From Dyella humicola (GTDB lineage Bacteria > Pseudomonadota > Gammaproteobacteria > Xanthomonadales > Rhodanobacteraceae), in NCBI RefSeq assembly GCF_026283945.1, contig NZ_JAPDPC010000001.1, positions 2,232,001 to 2,296,000 on the forward strand: a stretch of 64,000 nt of DNA, in the 5' to 3' direction. Each line of letters begins with the position of its first letter. Position 1 is the first letter of the stretch. The translations under genes were made by a program, and so were the position numbers. Below, in pieces: positions 27,386-36,998 of the stretch. The notes beneath the pieces are model-generated. The model ran no database searches. It saw nothing but the letters and a program-made list of their open reading frames with translations, and had not been told where the DNA came from.

Positions 27386-28513
27386 GTGGCACATTGGCTC
27401 GCCGACGCACGAGATCCTACTCAGAAGCGCGCATTTCTTCAGGAGGCAGTGAGTGATAAGCCATGCGGATCTTAAGAGTTCGCTGCTGGCGACCAGGATC
27501 GTAAGTCGATGCCAGAATCAGGGAGCGGGCTCCGGTCGGGCTCACCGTGCGCCTGCGATGTCTCCCCATAGTCTCGCCGAGCCCCGCATCCCTGCGACGC
27601 GTTCCGGCTAACGCCTAGTCCTAACTACGCACGTTTTTAGATCGACCCGGTTTTACCATTGCTGTCGCAACAAAAAACTTCGGCCGAGCTATTTGAAATC
27701 GGCCCGCTTCTGCGGGCCATCGGCTGTTGGGTGTCGCGCGCATTTCGACGCGTCTGACTCCCATGGCTAGCTGGTGTCTGTGAGCCTTGGAGATCTCCGA
27801 CGTACCCGCGATCTGTTGAAGGGTTCGGTTAAGGAGCGCTCTTTTGATTGCGTTATCGGAACGCCAGGCCACGTGTGCGTAGGTCACTTGGTTGCTGCAG
27901 TTTTCGACAACCTCGATGATATCCGGCCCGTTAATCCCGTTTCGATCATCTAGGTTGTCGCAGCGTGCCTTCCGCCGATGAGAGAGAAAGCTCCAGCGCC
28001 ACTTGTGCAAATAGTCAGCTTGCTTGCGCCGTGGTTCGTGTGGATGACGGCGTAATGGGGCAGGGCGGGCGATCGTGGCTGGACTGAGCAAAAAGCCGCC
28101 GAGCTAAACGAAGAGAGGGGCGATATCCCGCGTCTTCGTGCTCGGTTTCGGCGCGTTCACGAAAAGATCGACATTTTGTAAGGAGCTGCACAGCGCTTCG
28201 CCCATAGGCTTGAGAAAAATAATAATTCAATGCTTCGGATGTTGCGTTGCTGTCACCGCATCATCCTGTCCGCGTCCTGCTTCCACCGACAGTGCGGATT
28301 AGTTGCATTTTCGCCCCGAAAATAATGGCGTTAACGTCTAGATATTTTTGACTATTGATGCGCACCGGACAACACAGTAACCACTCGCTGATGGCTACCT
28401 CCATGCAGTGGCCAAGCCTACGCTGTCACCCATGCCAATCACATGAATTGCCAGGCGGGTTACTCCTCTGCCTCCTTCATAAACATCCGGTAGCAGTCAA
28501 GACGGCCGAAATA
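27386..28513. other. Gene-poor stretch with one stem-loop
   Basis: About 1.1 kb. A minus-strand frame of 156 codons (27621-28091) has a plausible length but no family resemblance and a poor start. The stem-loop at 27701-27718 is the only defined structure. No RNA gene is recognised. Confidence 0.35.
27701..27718. terminator. Stem-loop, possible terminator
   Basis: GGCCCGC-ttct-GCGGGCC, a perfect 7-bp stem with a 4-base loop. On the minus strand it is followed by an AT-rich run. There is no strong U-tract, so termination is uncertain. Confidence 0.35.
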
Positions 28514-29083
28514 ATGTCGAGCGAATATCATTCCTTTCCGCTTCAGCCACTAAAGACGTACGTACGAAGAGGCGTTGCGATTTGCTTTGCCATGGTGGTG
28601 ACTGAAAGCATGGCAGATCCACGAGTTGAACTGCAGGTTGGCCGAAGCTACATGGATAGCAACGGCGCGACGACAGTATTTGCCGAAAAGGTCTTTTCGG
28701 GCGGTTCCATTGGCTCAACTCGCTTCAGCTGGGCTCCACAAATAAGTGCGGGCTGGATCGATGGTCGTGACATGGAACGTTACCAACGGGCCAATTGCAC
28801 CACCACAGACGCAGTCTGGCTGGTCGCTGGAGGTGTGCGTCTTCGTTACGGCACAGAGGGCGACTGGTTTCATTCGCTGTTCTTCAGCTTCCAGCCCGCT
28901 CTTCATAGTGGCAGGACGATGGCCTTGAGCAGCCCTTACGAGTTCGTCAGCTCCTTCGGGTGGCAGGGCAATCGCTTTAGCTTTCAATTTCGACACATTT
29001 CAAACGGATCGCTTCGCGAACCAAATCGCGGAGAAACAATGGCTCTATTGGGCATAAGACTCGGTCGTTGGCAGGCGCCCTGA
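28514..29083 (+). CDS. pagL: Lipid A 3-O-deacylase, PagL-like
   Basis: 189 residues from the ATG at 28514, which places a hydrophobic signal (RRGVAICFAMVVTESMA) near the N-terminus; the frame extends further upstream. The C-terminal FQFRHISNGSLREPNRGE carries the PagL catalytic His-x-Ser pair (HIS) and the downstream Glu, with the PN.G signature. PagL is an eight-stranded outer-membrane beta-barrel that removes the 3-position acyl chain from lipid A. It has no partner gene. The start is uncertain because no ribosome site is obvious. Confidence 0.82.
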   Translation: MSSEYHSFPLQPLKTYVRRGVAICFAMVVTESMADPRVELQVGRSYMDSNGATTVFAEKVFSGGSIGSTRFSWAPQISAGWIDGRDMERYQRANCTTTDAVWLVAGGVRLRYGTEGDWFHSLFFSFQPALHSGRTMALSSPYEFVSSFGWQGNRFSFQFRHISNGSLREPNRGETMALLGIRLGRWQAP

Positions 29084-29508
29084 TGGTCGAGGAAATCAAT
29101 AGTGGCGCTGATATGAGGAGGCAATGCGAGGTGGCAACTGATATGGATCTCACCGACTCAGGTCGCAGTCTTCCCCGCCGAATGAGAGCGAAGAAATTCG
29201 CTGACCCCGCTCAACATTCGTGTGGTCGTGAGGGTGGTTGAAGCTTCAAATCGGCCGGGACTCCTTTGTTGGCGGGATCTTTTTGTATCTCGTTCCGGTG
29301 ATCCATCCGCGACGGCGCGCCCTAGTGAGAATGAGGTGCTTCGAGAACGCGCTCTCTGATTCGAGCCCGAAGAGAAGGCTAGCCGAATAGCCGCCAGGGT
29401 GCCGAACCGCCAATGACGGGCGCCGTCCTTTCCGAAAAGGCGCGCTTTCCTTGCATGTCTCCAGCCAAAGGGGCCGCCAGCCCCCGGCCTACCTTTGAGG
29501 ATCTGACC
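29084..29508. other. Gene-free stretch
   Basis: About 425 bases between PagL and the isochorismatase-like gene; no gene or structured element seen. Confidence 0.4.
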
Positions 29509-30297
29509 ATGGACTTCCGGAACACGTCTCGCAAACTTCTCTCGTGCGTCGCATTGCTGGCCGCCGCCCTGGTGGCGCCAACCGTAGCGATCGCCACAGA
29601 CAATCCCTACACCGATCCAGACAAGCCAGCGCTTCCCGCGTCGACGTTCCAGTGGGATGCAAGTCGAACCGCCCTGGTCGTCATCGACCCGCAGATCGAC
29701 TTCATGAGTTCGAAGGGTGCGGGTTGGCCGGTCTTTGGCCAAAGCGTGACGGAACAGAATCTCGTTCCGCACCTGAGCAAACTTTTCGCCGCGTTCAAGC
29801 AGGCGGGGGTGACAGTCGCGATCTCGCCACACTACTACTATCCGCACGACCATCACTGGCAGTTCGAAGCGCCTGTGGAGACCGTGCAACACAAGCTGGG
29901 CCTGTTCGATCGCAAGGGTGCGCTGACTCTAGACGGTTTCCGCGGCTCGGGCGCAGATTTTATGCCGGAGTTCAAGTCCTATATCGAAGATGGCAAGACC
30001 ATCGTCGCTTCGCCGCACAAGCTATACGGTCCACAAAGTAACGACCTGATGCTCCAGCTTCGCAAGCAGCGGATTGACAAGATCGTTCTGGCCGGGATGG
30101 CGTCCAACCTCTGCGTCGAGTCGCACCTGCGTGAGTTCCTCGAACGTGGTTTCGAAGTGGTGGTCGTGCGCGATGCAGTCGCCGGTCCGAAGCTGCCGGA
30201 CGGCGACGGATACGGCAGTGCATTGATCAACTTTCGCTACATCGCGAACGGGGTCATGACGACCGACGAGGTCGTTGCCAAGCTCCAGGGACACTGA
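29509..30297 (+). CDS. Exported isochorismatase-family cysteine hydrolase
   Basis: 262 residues from the ATG at 29509, preceded by GAGG. Residues 1-30 form a signal peptide (LLSCVALLAAALVAPTVAIA). The hydrolase core shows LVVIDPQIDF with Asp60 and GMASNLCVESH with nucleophile Cys202. Members hydrolyse amide or ether bonds in small metabolites; export to the periplasm is less usual. An exported esterase-like gene follows 113 bases downstream on the same strand, so the two may act together in the periplasm. The substrate is unknown. Confidence 0.85.
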   Translation: MDFRNTSRKLLSCVALLAAALVAPTVAIATDNPYTDPDKPALPASTFQWDASRTALVVIDPQIDFMSSKGAGWPVFGQSVTEQNLVPHLSKLFAAFKQAGVTVAISPHYYYPHDHHWQFEAPVETVQHKLGLFDRKGALTLDGFRGSGADFMPEFKSYIEDGKTIVASPHKLYGPQSNDLMLQLRKQRIDKIVLAGMASNLCVESHLREFLERGFEVVVVRDAVAGPKLPDGDGYGSALINFRYIANGVMTTDEVVAKLQGH

Positions 30298-30410
30298 CCA
30301 TCGAACAGTTTGCGTATATGCCGTACCACCGGGACGAAGTCGCCCGCCTCTGTAGAAGCGCGCGCCTGCTGATCAGCATCAAATCACCCTCAGTAATCAA
30401 GGAGTAAATC

Positions 30411-31436
30411 ATGAATCGATTCAGCAAGAGTATTTTTAGCGCGGCGCTAGTTGGCGCGTCCTTCGGCTCAGCGATGGCGTCGGATGCCCTCCTTGAGCCA
30501 AGCACGCAAAAATTCATTGATGGTCTGTCAGCCGCAGGCGGCCCGCCACTGTATACGCTCGCTCCCGAAGCGGCGCGCAGGGTCCTCGTGAGCGTGCAGT
30601 CATCCGGTCCGGTGCACATGCCGGACGCCGATGTGATTCATCGCACCATCGCCGTCGGCCCTAAAGGTCGCACAAACATCGTAGTCGTTAGGCCGCATGG
30701 CGCTAAGGGCGTTCTTCCTGGCGTTGTGTATTTCCATGGTGGTGGTTGGATTCTTGGCGACTTCGGTACGCATGAGCGCCTGGTTCGCGATCTGGCCGTA
30801 GGGACAGGCGCAACCTTCGTTTTCGTAGAGTATGACCGCTCACCCGAGGCGCACTATCCAGTTGCGATCGAAGAAGACTATGCCGTCCTTAAGTACGTCG
30901 CCGAACATGCGGGCGAGTTCGATATCGATTCTTCCCGCCTTGCCATTGCTGGCGAGAGTGTCGGTGGCAACGCGGTCGCGGTCGTCGCGCTCCTCGCCAA
31001 AGAACGAAAAGGCCCATCGCTTCGAGCGCAGGCCATGTTCTATCCGGTGACCGACGCGAGCATGACGACTCCATCGTACGGTGCATTCGCGGATGGTCCG
31101 TGGCTCACCGCGAAGGCCATGAACTGGTTCTGGAATGCCTATCTGCCAGACGTCGCATTGAGGAAGGATATACACGTTTCGCCCATCAACGCGACCAAGG
31201 AGCAGTTGAGTGGATTGCCAAACGCGCTGGTCATGACCGACGAGAACGATGTGCTTCGTGATGAGGGTGAGGCCTATGCGCGCCACCTGGCTGAGGCTGG
31301 CGTCCGCGTTACCGCCGTTCGCTACGATGGAACCATTCACGATTTCATGCTGCTAAACCCGATTGCGAACGCGCCCGCTTCAAAGGCAGCGGTCCAGCAA
31401 GGCGCGGATTTCCTGAGGGATAACTTGAGCAAGTAG
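30411..31436 (+). CDS. Exported alpha/beta hydrolase, hormone-sensitive-lipase type
   Basis: 341 residues, preceded by AAGGAG. The signal peptide spans residues 1-23 (ending GSAMA). HGGGW at 109-113 forms the oxyanion hole, GESVGG carries nucleophile Ser183, TDENDVL the Asp and IHDFML the His. This is the HSL/family IV esterase fold, acting on short acyl esters. It lies downstream of the exported isochorismatase-like gene, a possible two-gene periplasmic unit. Confidence 0.88.
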   Translation: MNRFSKSIFSAALVGASFGSAMASDALLEPSTQKFIDGLSAAGGPPLYTLAPEAARRVLVSVQSSGPVHMPDADVIHRTIAVGPKGRTNIVVVRPHGAKGVLPGVVYFHGGGWILGDFGTHERLVRDLAVGTGATFVFVEYDRSPEAHYPVAIEEDYAVLKYVAEHAGEFDIDSSRLAIAGESVGGNAVAVVALLAKERKGPSLRAQAMFYPVTDASMTTPSYGAFADGPWLTAKAMNWFWNAYLPDVALRKDIHVSPINATKEQLSGLPNALVMTDENDVLRDEGEAYARHLAEAGVRVTAVRYDGTIHDFMLLNPIANAPASKAAVQQGADFLRDNLSK

Positions 31437-31861
31437 CGGACGACTAACGAGGCTGCCCCGTCCCCGACGTGGGCAGTTCGTAGTCGATCGACCGAGAATG
31501 GCTTTCAAGTCCCAAGGGACCCACGGATCGAGGAGGGCGCGGCAGGATCCCTCGCCATGCAGTATCGAGTCGTTAGCCTCGTCGGTCGGGCTCGAACAAG
31601 CGAGAAACCGTTTGATGCGCGCCGCTCGAGTTATCGTGCGGCGCGCATCAGGGGCTCGAGGTTCTAACGCGCATTTTCCTTACGCAGAAAGTAAGTGTTG
31701 CATTGGCTCTTCGAGACCGAAGACCGACATTGATCTGGTGATCTGCAGCGGGCATTTCATCGCGGTCCCGTGAATAGCCTGACATCGTGCTTTCACTTGG
31801 CCCGTGGTGTTGGCGCAATGCTCTTCAAGATCAAGAGCTACTTGGCGAAGGAGATTTTCCC
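31437..31861. other. Gene-free stretch
   Basis: About 425 bases. A 91-codon frame at 31498-31773 has no family resemblance. Contains the promoter of the transporter gene, not identifiable by eye. Confidence 0.35.
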
Positions 31862-33781
31862 ATGGCTCAAGATTCTCATGGATTGCCAACGACCTCGGCA
31901 TCTCAGCGTCCGATCACCATAATCGCTCACGCGACCGTGTTGGCGCTGTTGTACTTCGGAAAGGAAGTGCTGGTTCCGATTGTCCTTGCTTTGTTCCTTA
32001 GTCTACTTGTGGCGCCATGGATTCGTCTCCTCCGGCGGGTTGGCCTGGGGCACGGTGCATCGGTGTTTGTCGCTGTGCTGTGTCTGGCTCTTGTCATGAC
32101 AGGGTCGGTAGCCGTTGTTGGCTTGCAGGTCGTTCATATGGCGCGAAGCCTGCCCAGGTACGAAACTACCATTCACGCGAAAGTTCAGACGTTGCGCGCC
32201 ATCACCGTCGGGCGGATAGAGACGATGCAAGGAAAATTCGGCGAGGTGGTCAATCAGTCTGACGACCGAAGTACCCGTCTGCCCATGGATCCCGGTATCG
32301 CGCGATCGAGCTTGGCGTCGACTGCAACTAACGTGGCTCCACCGTACGCGGGGGCGTCGAGCGCTCCAATGGCGGTCCTGACGCGCATCCTTTGCTCGGC
32401 ATGGACTCCACTGCAGACAGCGGGCATCGTGTTGGTCGTTCTGATCTTCGTTTTGCTTGAGCATGAATCCTTGCGCGATCGCTTCATCCGACTCGTAAGC
32501 GGTTCGGACCTGCGTGCAACCACCGCAGCGATCAATGACGCATGTGCTCGATTGTCGCGATTCTATATCTCAACTTTCTCGGTCAATTTCGGGGTTGGCT
32601 TGGCGATTTGGTTGGGTTTGACGCTCATCGGCGTACCCAGCGCGCCGCTTTGGGGTGTTCTCACAGCAACGTTGAGATTCGTGCCGTATGTGGGTGTGTG
32701 GGTCGTGGCCGTGATCAGCGCGCTGTTTGCGGCGGCCGTGGCTCCGGGTTGGTCGATGCTGCTTCAGACCCTGGCGTTATATGCCATTGTTGAAGCAGTC
32801 GTGTCCCAGCTGGTTGAACCCTTTCTCTACGGTCACACCACAGGCTTGTCGCCATTGGCCGTCGTCGTGGCAGCGATTTACTGGGGCTGGCTGTGGGGGC
32901 CGATCGGGTTGATCATGTCCACACCATTGACGCTGTGTCTCGTCGTCACTGGGCGATACGTCAAGGCACTGAATTCAATAAGTGTCCTACTGGGCGACAC
33001 GCCGGCATTGACGATGCAGCAGAGGCTCTACCAACGTGCTCTTTCCGGCGATGCTGACGAAATTGTGGTGGAAGCGCGCGCCTTCCTGAAGCGTAAGTCT
33101 TTTGTCGTCTATTGCGATGCGGTTCTTACGCCGGCACTGGAGCTCGCCCGCTCGGATCTGGCGCGTGGGGTCATCAGCCGAGAACAGCAGGCTGGCGTTC
33201 GAGAAGTCATAGTGACGGTCGTTGAGAAGCTTGGCACGGAGGGCCGCAAACTGACCCGCCGGCATCGCGGGGCATCGGTTCTCGACGAAACAAGCATCGG
33301 GCGACAACTACGTCGGCAACGCGAGGACGTCAGCGGTCGCTGGCAGGGACCGCTGTCGGTGGCTCGGCAGTCGGTAGTGCTTTGCGTGGGCTTTGGATCG
33401 CTCGCCGATGATCTGGCTACGGAACTCCTTACCCGCATTCTGCGTGACCAGCATATTGATGCGCGGCATCTGTCCACCGATGATTTCGCCGCCTTCGAGG
33501 CCGAGCCGCATCCGGATCTGACGCCAAATGCCGTTTCAATGCTCTTTATCATTAGCACTGATCTGAGCAGGGAGCAGCACATCCATGGCGTGGCAGTCGA
33601 CCTGCGCGGGCGGTTTCCCGACGCATATATTGTTGCTGCACTGCTTACGGAACCATCGGCGTCAAGGGAGGCGCTGGCAGTCGTCGGCCCCGACGTAAAT
33701 GACATCGTGAACTCGCTCGAGGCGGCCGTCCTGCACGCTATGAATAAGTTCCCCAAGAGTACAGCAGCCTCCTCGACGTAG
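31862..33781 (+). CDS. AI-2E (PerM/TqsA)-family transporter with long C-terminal domain
   Basis: 639 residues from the ATG at 31862 (GGAG upstream). The N-terminal ~370 residues hold the membrane helices and conserved blocks of the AI-2E exporter family (LFLSLLVAPWIRLLRRVGLG; VEPFLYGHTTGLSPLAVVVA). Usual members are ~350 residues. The extra ~270-residue soluble C-terminus has a Rossmann-like look (VVLCVGFGSLADDLATELLT, later MLFIISTDLS, then DAYIVAALL) and may be a regulatory domain. The helices should lie in the inner membrane. The transported substrate is not known. Confidence 0.85.
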   Translation: MAQDSHGLPTTSASQRPITIIAHATVLALLYFGKEVLVPIVLALFLSLLVAPWIRLLRRVGLGHGASVFVAVLCLALVMTGSVAVVGLQVVHMARSLPRYETTIHAKVQTLRAITVGRIETMQGKFGEVVNQSDDRSTRLPMDPGIARSSLASTATNVAPPYAGASSAPMAVLTRILCSAWTPLQTAGIVLVVLIFVLLEHESLRDRFIRLVSGSDLRATTAAINDACARLSRFYISTFSVNFGVGLAIWLGLTLIGVPSAPLWGVLTATLRFVPYVGVWVVAVISALFAAAVAPGWSMLLQTLALYAIVEAVVSQLVEPFLYGHTTGLSPLAVVVAAIYWGWLWGPIGLIMSTPLTLCLVVTGRYVKALNSISVLLGDTPALTMQQRLYQRALSGDADEIVVEARAFLKRKSFVVYCDAVLTPALELARSDLARGVISREQQAGVREVIVTVVEKLGTEGRKLTRRHRGASVLDETSIGRQLRRQREDVSGRWQGPLSVARQSVVLCVGFGSLADDLATELLTRILRDQHIDARHLSTDDFAAFEAEPHPDLTPNAVSMLFIISTDLSREQHIHGVAVDLRGRFPDAYIVAALLTEPSASREALAVVGPDVNDIVNSLEAAVLHAMNKFPKSTAASST

Positions 33782-33949
33782 ACACGAACGCATGCCGCCG
33801 CGCTCGGGTTACACAAATTCTTCAGTGGCGGAGAGAAGGGGGACGCGGCACTTGTCTGGGATAAAAGACCTGCGCGACAATTGCGTTTCCGCTAGCGGGG
33901 GAGCAGACGAGGCATCTGCTGGTAAGGCGGTTACCAGGAGGAGACAAGC

Positions 33950-34861
33950 ATGAGCTTGGACATCACCTCTCATCCCCATAGGCCAGGGCCCAGCGAACTG
34001 GTGCCGTCGCGATATGCACTGCGGGTCGGCGACATAGAAGTGCTGGTGATCAGCGATGGGGTCTTTTCGCTACCAGCCGCGACGTTGGCCACCAATGCCG
34101 ACCCAGCCGCCCTGGCGGCATGGTTGAACGACAGACTCCTGCCGCCGGACGTCTACTTATGGCCGCTGAACGTGCTCGTGGTGCGCAGCGGCGACCGAAC
34201 CGTACTCATCGATTCCGGGACCGGGATGGAGTTCCCCGACTCCCCGGGAGTCGGGCGGTTGGCCGCGCGACTTGATGCCGCCGGCTTCGGACCCGCATCC
34301 CTGACCGACGTGGTGCTCACCCACCTGCACGTGGACCACGTTGGCGGGCTGCTCGCCGACAGTCTGAGGAGTCGATTGCGTCCGGACGCACCGATCCACC
34401 TGGCCGCTGCGGAGGTCGAGTTTTGGGCATCGCCCGATTTCTCCCGCAACACTTTTGGCGGGTTCCCGGATGTGCTTCAGTCGGCTGAAGAGCGGTTCGT
34501 CGATATTTACCGCGGTCAGCTACGGCCATTTGGGGCGGAGTACGAGGTGGCGCCGGGGGTGGTCGCCTGTTGCACGGGTGGACACACCCTCGGACACAGC
34601 GTCGTCCGTTTGGTGTCAGGTGGTGACCGGCTGACGTTCCTTGGCGATTCCGTGTTCCCGAACCATTTCGAACACCCAGACTGGCACAACGCCTTCGACC
34701 ACGACCCCGAGGAGGCGATCCGTGTGAGGATCCGTCTTTTGCGCGAGCTGGCGGCGACTGGTGAGCTCGTGGTGGCCGCTCACTTGCCGTTCCCGGCCGT
34801 TGGGCGGGTGGCGGCCGCGGGCAATGTCTTCCGTTGGGTCCCGTCCGCTTGGGAATACTGA
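33950..34861 (+). CDS. Metallo-beta-lactamase-fold hydrolase, paralogue 2
   Basis: 303 residues with an AGGAGGAG ribosome site. The metal motif THLHVDHVGG, GGHTLGHS, FLGDSVF and AAHLPFP are all conserved, as in paralogue 1 at 10074, to which it is highly similar along its whole length (ELVPSRYALR and VLVISDGV are identical). It has no signal peptide. It is followed convergently by the NmrA-like reductase gene of the second ECF41 neighbourhood. The close similarity points to a duplication. Confidence 0.88.
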   Translation: MSLDITSHPHRPGPSELVPSRYALRVGDIEVLVISDGVFSLPAATLATNADPAALAAWLNDRLLPPDVYLWPLNVLVVRSGDRTVLIDSGTGMEFPDSPGVGRLAARLDAAGFGPASLTDVVLTHLHVDHVGGLLADSLRSRLRPDAPIHLAAAEVEFWASPDFSRNTFGGFPDVLQSAEERFVDIYRGQLRPFGAEYEVAPGVVACCTGGHTLGHSVVRLVSGGDRLTFLGDSVFPNHFEHPDWHNAFDHDPEEAIRVRIRLLRELAATGELVVAAHLPFPAVGRVAAAGNVFRWVPSAWEY

Positions 34862-34989
34862 CCGCTTGTTGGGTGAAAGCAGGACCAGGTCATCAAGTCC
34901 GAAAGCATTCCGACGCCTTGGGCTTCGATGCTAGGCAGCGCATGTTATCGAAAATATGCGCCGCCCGTTCGAGCACAAATGTGCGCGAC

Positions 34990-35004
34990 CGCGGCCTGGC
35001 CGCG
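34990..35004. other. GC-rich palindrome between convergent genes
   Basis: CGCGGCC-t-GGCCGCG, a perfect 7-bp inverted repeat with a single-base centre, lying between convergent genes. It has no U-tract, so it may be a protein-binding site or a weak bidirectional terminator. Confidence 0.3.
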
Positions 35005-35043
35005 CCCACGTAGGAAGTTTCAACCCGCCGCTCCTCGGTTGGT

Positions 35044-35796
35044 TTACGCCAAGCGAGCAAACCAGGTTTTGAAGTCCTGCTTGCCCAAGCGCGCGACGCC
35101 GCCTGGCAGCAGGGAGTCCGGCTCCAGCACGGCGCCAAAATAAGGTGCCTTCGGGTCGGGGATGACCTTGCGCGGATCTGCTTTAGCGGAGAGGAAGCGC
35201 TGTACCAGCTCAGCCATCGGAGCCTTCTCGGGGCCGGCAATTTCCACAATGCCGTTGACCGCCGGACCAAGCGCGTAGTCGGCGACCGCATCAGCGACGT
35301 CGTCAGAGGCAATGGGCTGCATTAGCCCGCTCGAAATGCGGATCTCCTGTCCCGGGCCACCGGACTCGGCGATGCCGCCAAGGAACTCAAAAAACTGGGT
35401 TGCGTGGACAATGGTGTAGGGAATACCGGCAGCGCGTATCAGTTGCTCCTGGGCCATTTTGGCGCGGAAGTATCCGCTCGACGCGAGCAATGGACGACCG
35501 GTGCCAACCACTGAAAGAGCTACGTGATGTTTCACACCAGCATTTGTCTCTGCGGCGGCAAGGTTTCGTCCCGACGTCTCAAAAAAGTCGAGAACGGCCT
35601 TATCCTCGAACGAGGGGGAATTGGACAAATCCACCACAACGTCCGTGCCCGCCATCGCCTCGTTCAGTCCTTCGCCGGTGATGGTATTGACCCCCGTGGA
35701 CGGCGCTGCGGGAACAACCTCGTGATTGTGTTTGCGCAGGCGCTCGACGACTTTGCTACCAATAAGTCCGGTGCCACCAATAACAACGAATTTCAT
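35044..35796 (-). CDS. NmrA-like NAD(P)-binding oxidoreductase
   Basis: 250 residues from the ATG at 35794-35796 (GGAG upstream). The N-terminal MKFVVIGGTGLIGSKVVERL is the glycine-rich NAD(P) motif (GGTGLIG) of atypical SDR/NmrA proteins. The middle (IPYTIVHATQFFEF) and C-terminal parts are typical of the same group, used as NAD(P)H-dependent reductases or redox sensors. Oxidoreductases/epimerases of this kind are among the expected targets of ECF41 sigma factors, and such a sigma gene lies 1.2 kb away, but no ECF41-type promoter is visible upstream. Confidence 0.85.
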   Translation of the reverse strand: MKFVVIGGTGLIGSKVVERLRKHNHEVVPAAPSTGVNTITGEGLNEAMAGTDVVVDLSNSPSFEDKAVLDFFETSGRNLAAAETNAGVKHHVALSVVGTGRPLLASSGYFRAKMAQEQLIRAAGIPYTIVHATQFFEFLGGIAESGGPGQEIRISSGLMQPIASDDVADAVADYALGPAVNGIVEIAGPEKAPMAELVQRFLSAKADPRKVIPDPKAPYFGAVLEPDSLLPGGVARLGKQDFKTWFARLA

Positions 35797-36046
35797 GGGA
35801 ATTCTCCACTTTGCGTTGACGTTATGGGCGCGTCTCGAGTTCATGCTCGGCGTAATCGGCGAGAGTCCTTCCGCCGCCGGATGTCTCGCGGTGTTGGCTC
35901 GGCGAAACGATCGATGGCGTCGCAGGAAAGCGACGGCATCACGCGAAGTCCGCAAGCGAGTGCTTATTGCGTAGTGCCAGGGACAGCCGCTGGGTCATCA
36001 TGCGTCGTGACCTTCAGCACCAGCGCGCACGGTGGCACGTCGCCAC

Positions 36047-36211
36047 TCAGGGCGTGTCCAAAGTCGTACTGAAGCCCTTGGCGCGGCCAACAAACAATAG
36101 GCCAATAGTAATATCTGCTTCGCGCTCGGCGACCACTTTACAGCGACCTTGCAGGAGGGCATCAATATTTTGGATAAAAACTGATTCGTCGCGCATCGGA
36201 AACATTGCCAT
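36047..36211 (-). CDS. Small protein of unknown function, 54 residues
   Basis: The ATG at 36209-36211 is preceded by AAGGAG at four bases distance. The product (MAMFPMRDESVFIQNIDALL, then CKVVAEREADITIGLLFVGR) has ordinary protein composition with one moderately hydrophobic strand. No family is recognised. It lies between the NmrA-like gene and the CMD stub. Confidence 0.45.
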   Translation of the reverse strand: MAMFPMRDESVFIQNIDALLQGRCKVVAEREADITIGLLFVGRAKGFSTTLDTP

Positions 36212-36284
36212 ATCACTCCTTACTGGAATGTACCGAATGCTGAAAACAGTCTGCCTTTGCCCGAAGGACGCTTCAGTTACGCCG

Positions 36285-36335
36285 TTTGTGAAAGCCGATA
36301 AGAAATACGGACTCGACAAGACCGGGCTGGCATAA
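36285..36335 (+). pseudogene. C-terminal stub of a CMD gene
   Basis: The last codons read FVKADKKYGLDKTGLA before a stop, matching the end of the intact CMD at 15957 (LDKAYGLDKAGLT). No CxxC-bearing part precedes it. It is immediately upstream of the second cupin gene, exactly where the intact CMD stands relative to the first cupin, so it is the leftover of a duplicated CMD-cupin pair. Confidence 0.7.
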
Positions 36336-36420
36336 CAAGTGGTTGGCACGATCGCGCCTGCCGATTGTTGCTTCGACGCCCGACGCCGAGCGCGCGGGCC
36401 TTTCCTGAGGAGACAACGTA

Positions 36421-36842
36421 TGCGCATGTTCAAGACAATCGGCCTGCTGTGCTTGCTCGGTTGCTCCGTAACCATCGCACCACTGGCTTTAGCCCAGAGT
36501 GCTTCGACCGCGGCCCAAGCACAGGTCGCAGAGCTCATGACCAAGGCCCTCAAGGACTACCCAGGCAAGGAAGGGAAAATGATCCTCGTGACGTACCCGC
36601 CTGGCTCTGCCGATCCGGTTCATCGCCATGACGCCCATGCCTTCGTTTACGTACTCGAAGGCTCCATCGTGATGGGGCTGAAGGGTGGCAAGGAAGTGAC
36701 GCTGGGGCCCGGACAGACCTTTTACGAAGGGCCGGACGACATCCACACGGTTGGCCGCAACGCAAGCCTTACCCAGCCGGCGAAGTTTGTAGTGTTTCTG
36801 CTAAAGGACCAAAACAAGCCGGTGCTGACGCTGGTGCACTGA
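36421..36842 (+). CDS. Exported cupin-domain protein (copy 2)
   Basis: 140 residues, preceded by GAGGAGA. Signal peptide MRMFKTIGLLCLLGCSVTIA with a following Ala-rich cleavage region; the Cys before SVTIA also allows a lipoprotein reading. One cupin barrel: HRHDAHAFVYVLEGSI and LGPGQTFYEGPDDIHTVGRN. The core is nearly identical to copy 1. It sits between the CMD stub and the second ECF41 sigma gene, 156 bases from the latter. Confidence 0.88.
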
Positions 36843-36963
36843 GCTTTCGCGGAGCCGCTTCGGGCCGCTATGCGACGGGCGTCCGCCATTCGACGTGGCG
36901 GGTCGGAATCAGTCGCGCCAGGTCGGCGCAGGAAGGACATATCCTGCACCGGCTGGCGTTGTC

Positions 36964-36990
36964 TGTCACAAACGTGCCTGTGCAAACGTC
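36964..36990 (+). promoter_or_regulatory. Perfect ECF41-type promoter of the sigma gene
   Basis: TGTCACA at 36964-36970, 16 bases, CGTC at 36987-36990. This is the ECF41 promoter consensus as I recall it. The sigma gene ATG is only eight bases after CGTC, so the transcript would start at or within a base or two of the start codon, giving a leaderless mRNA and direct autoregulation. Confidence 0.7.
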
Positions 36991-36998
36991 TTCGGTAC

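Noticed and set aside
27621-28091. 156-codon minus-strand frame
   Set aside because: No recognisable family, start without ribosome site, and basic low-complexity ends; not enough to call a gene.
28251-28276. TGTCACC-N15-CGTC upstream of PagL as an ECF41 promoter
   Set aside because: Mismatch in the -35 box, shorter spacing and a distance of over 200 bases to the likely start.
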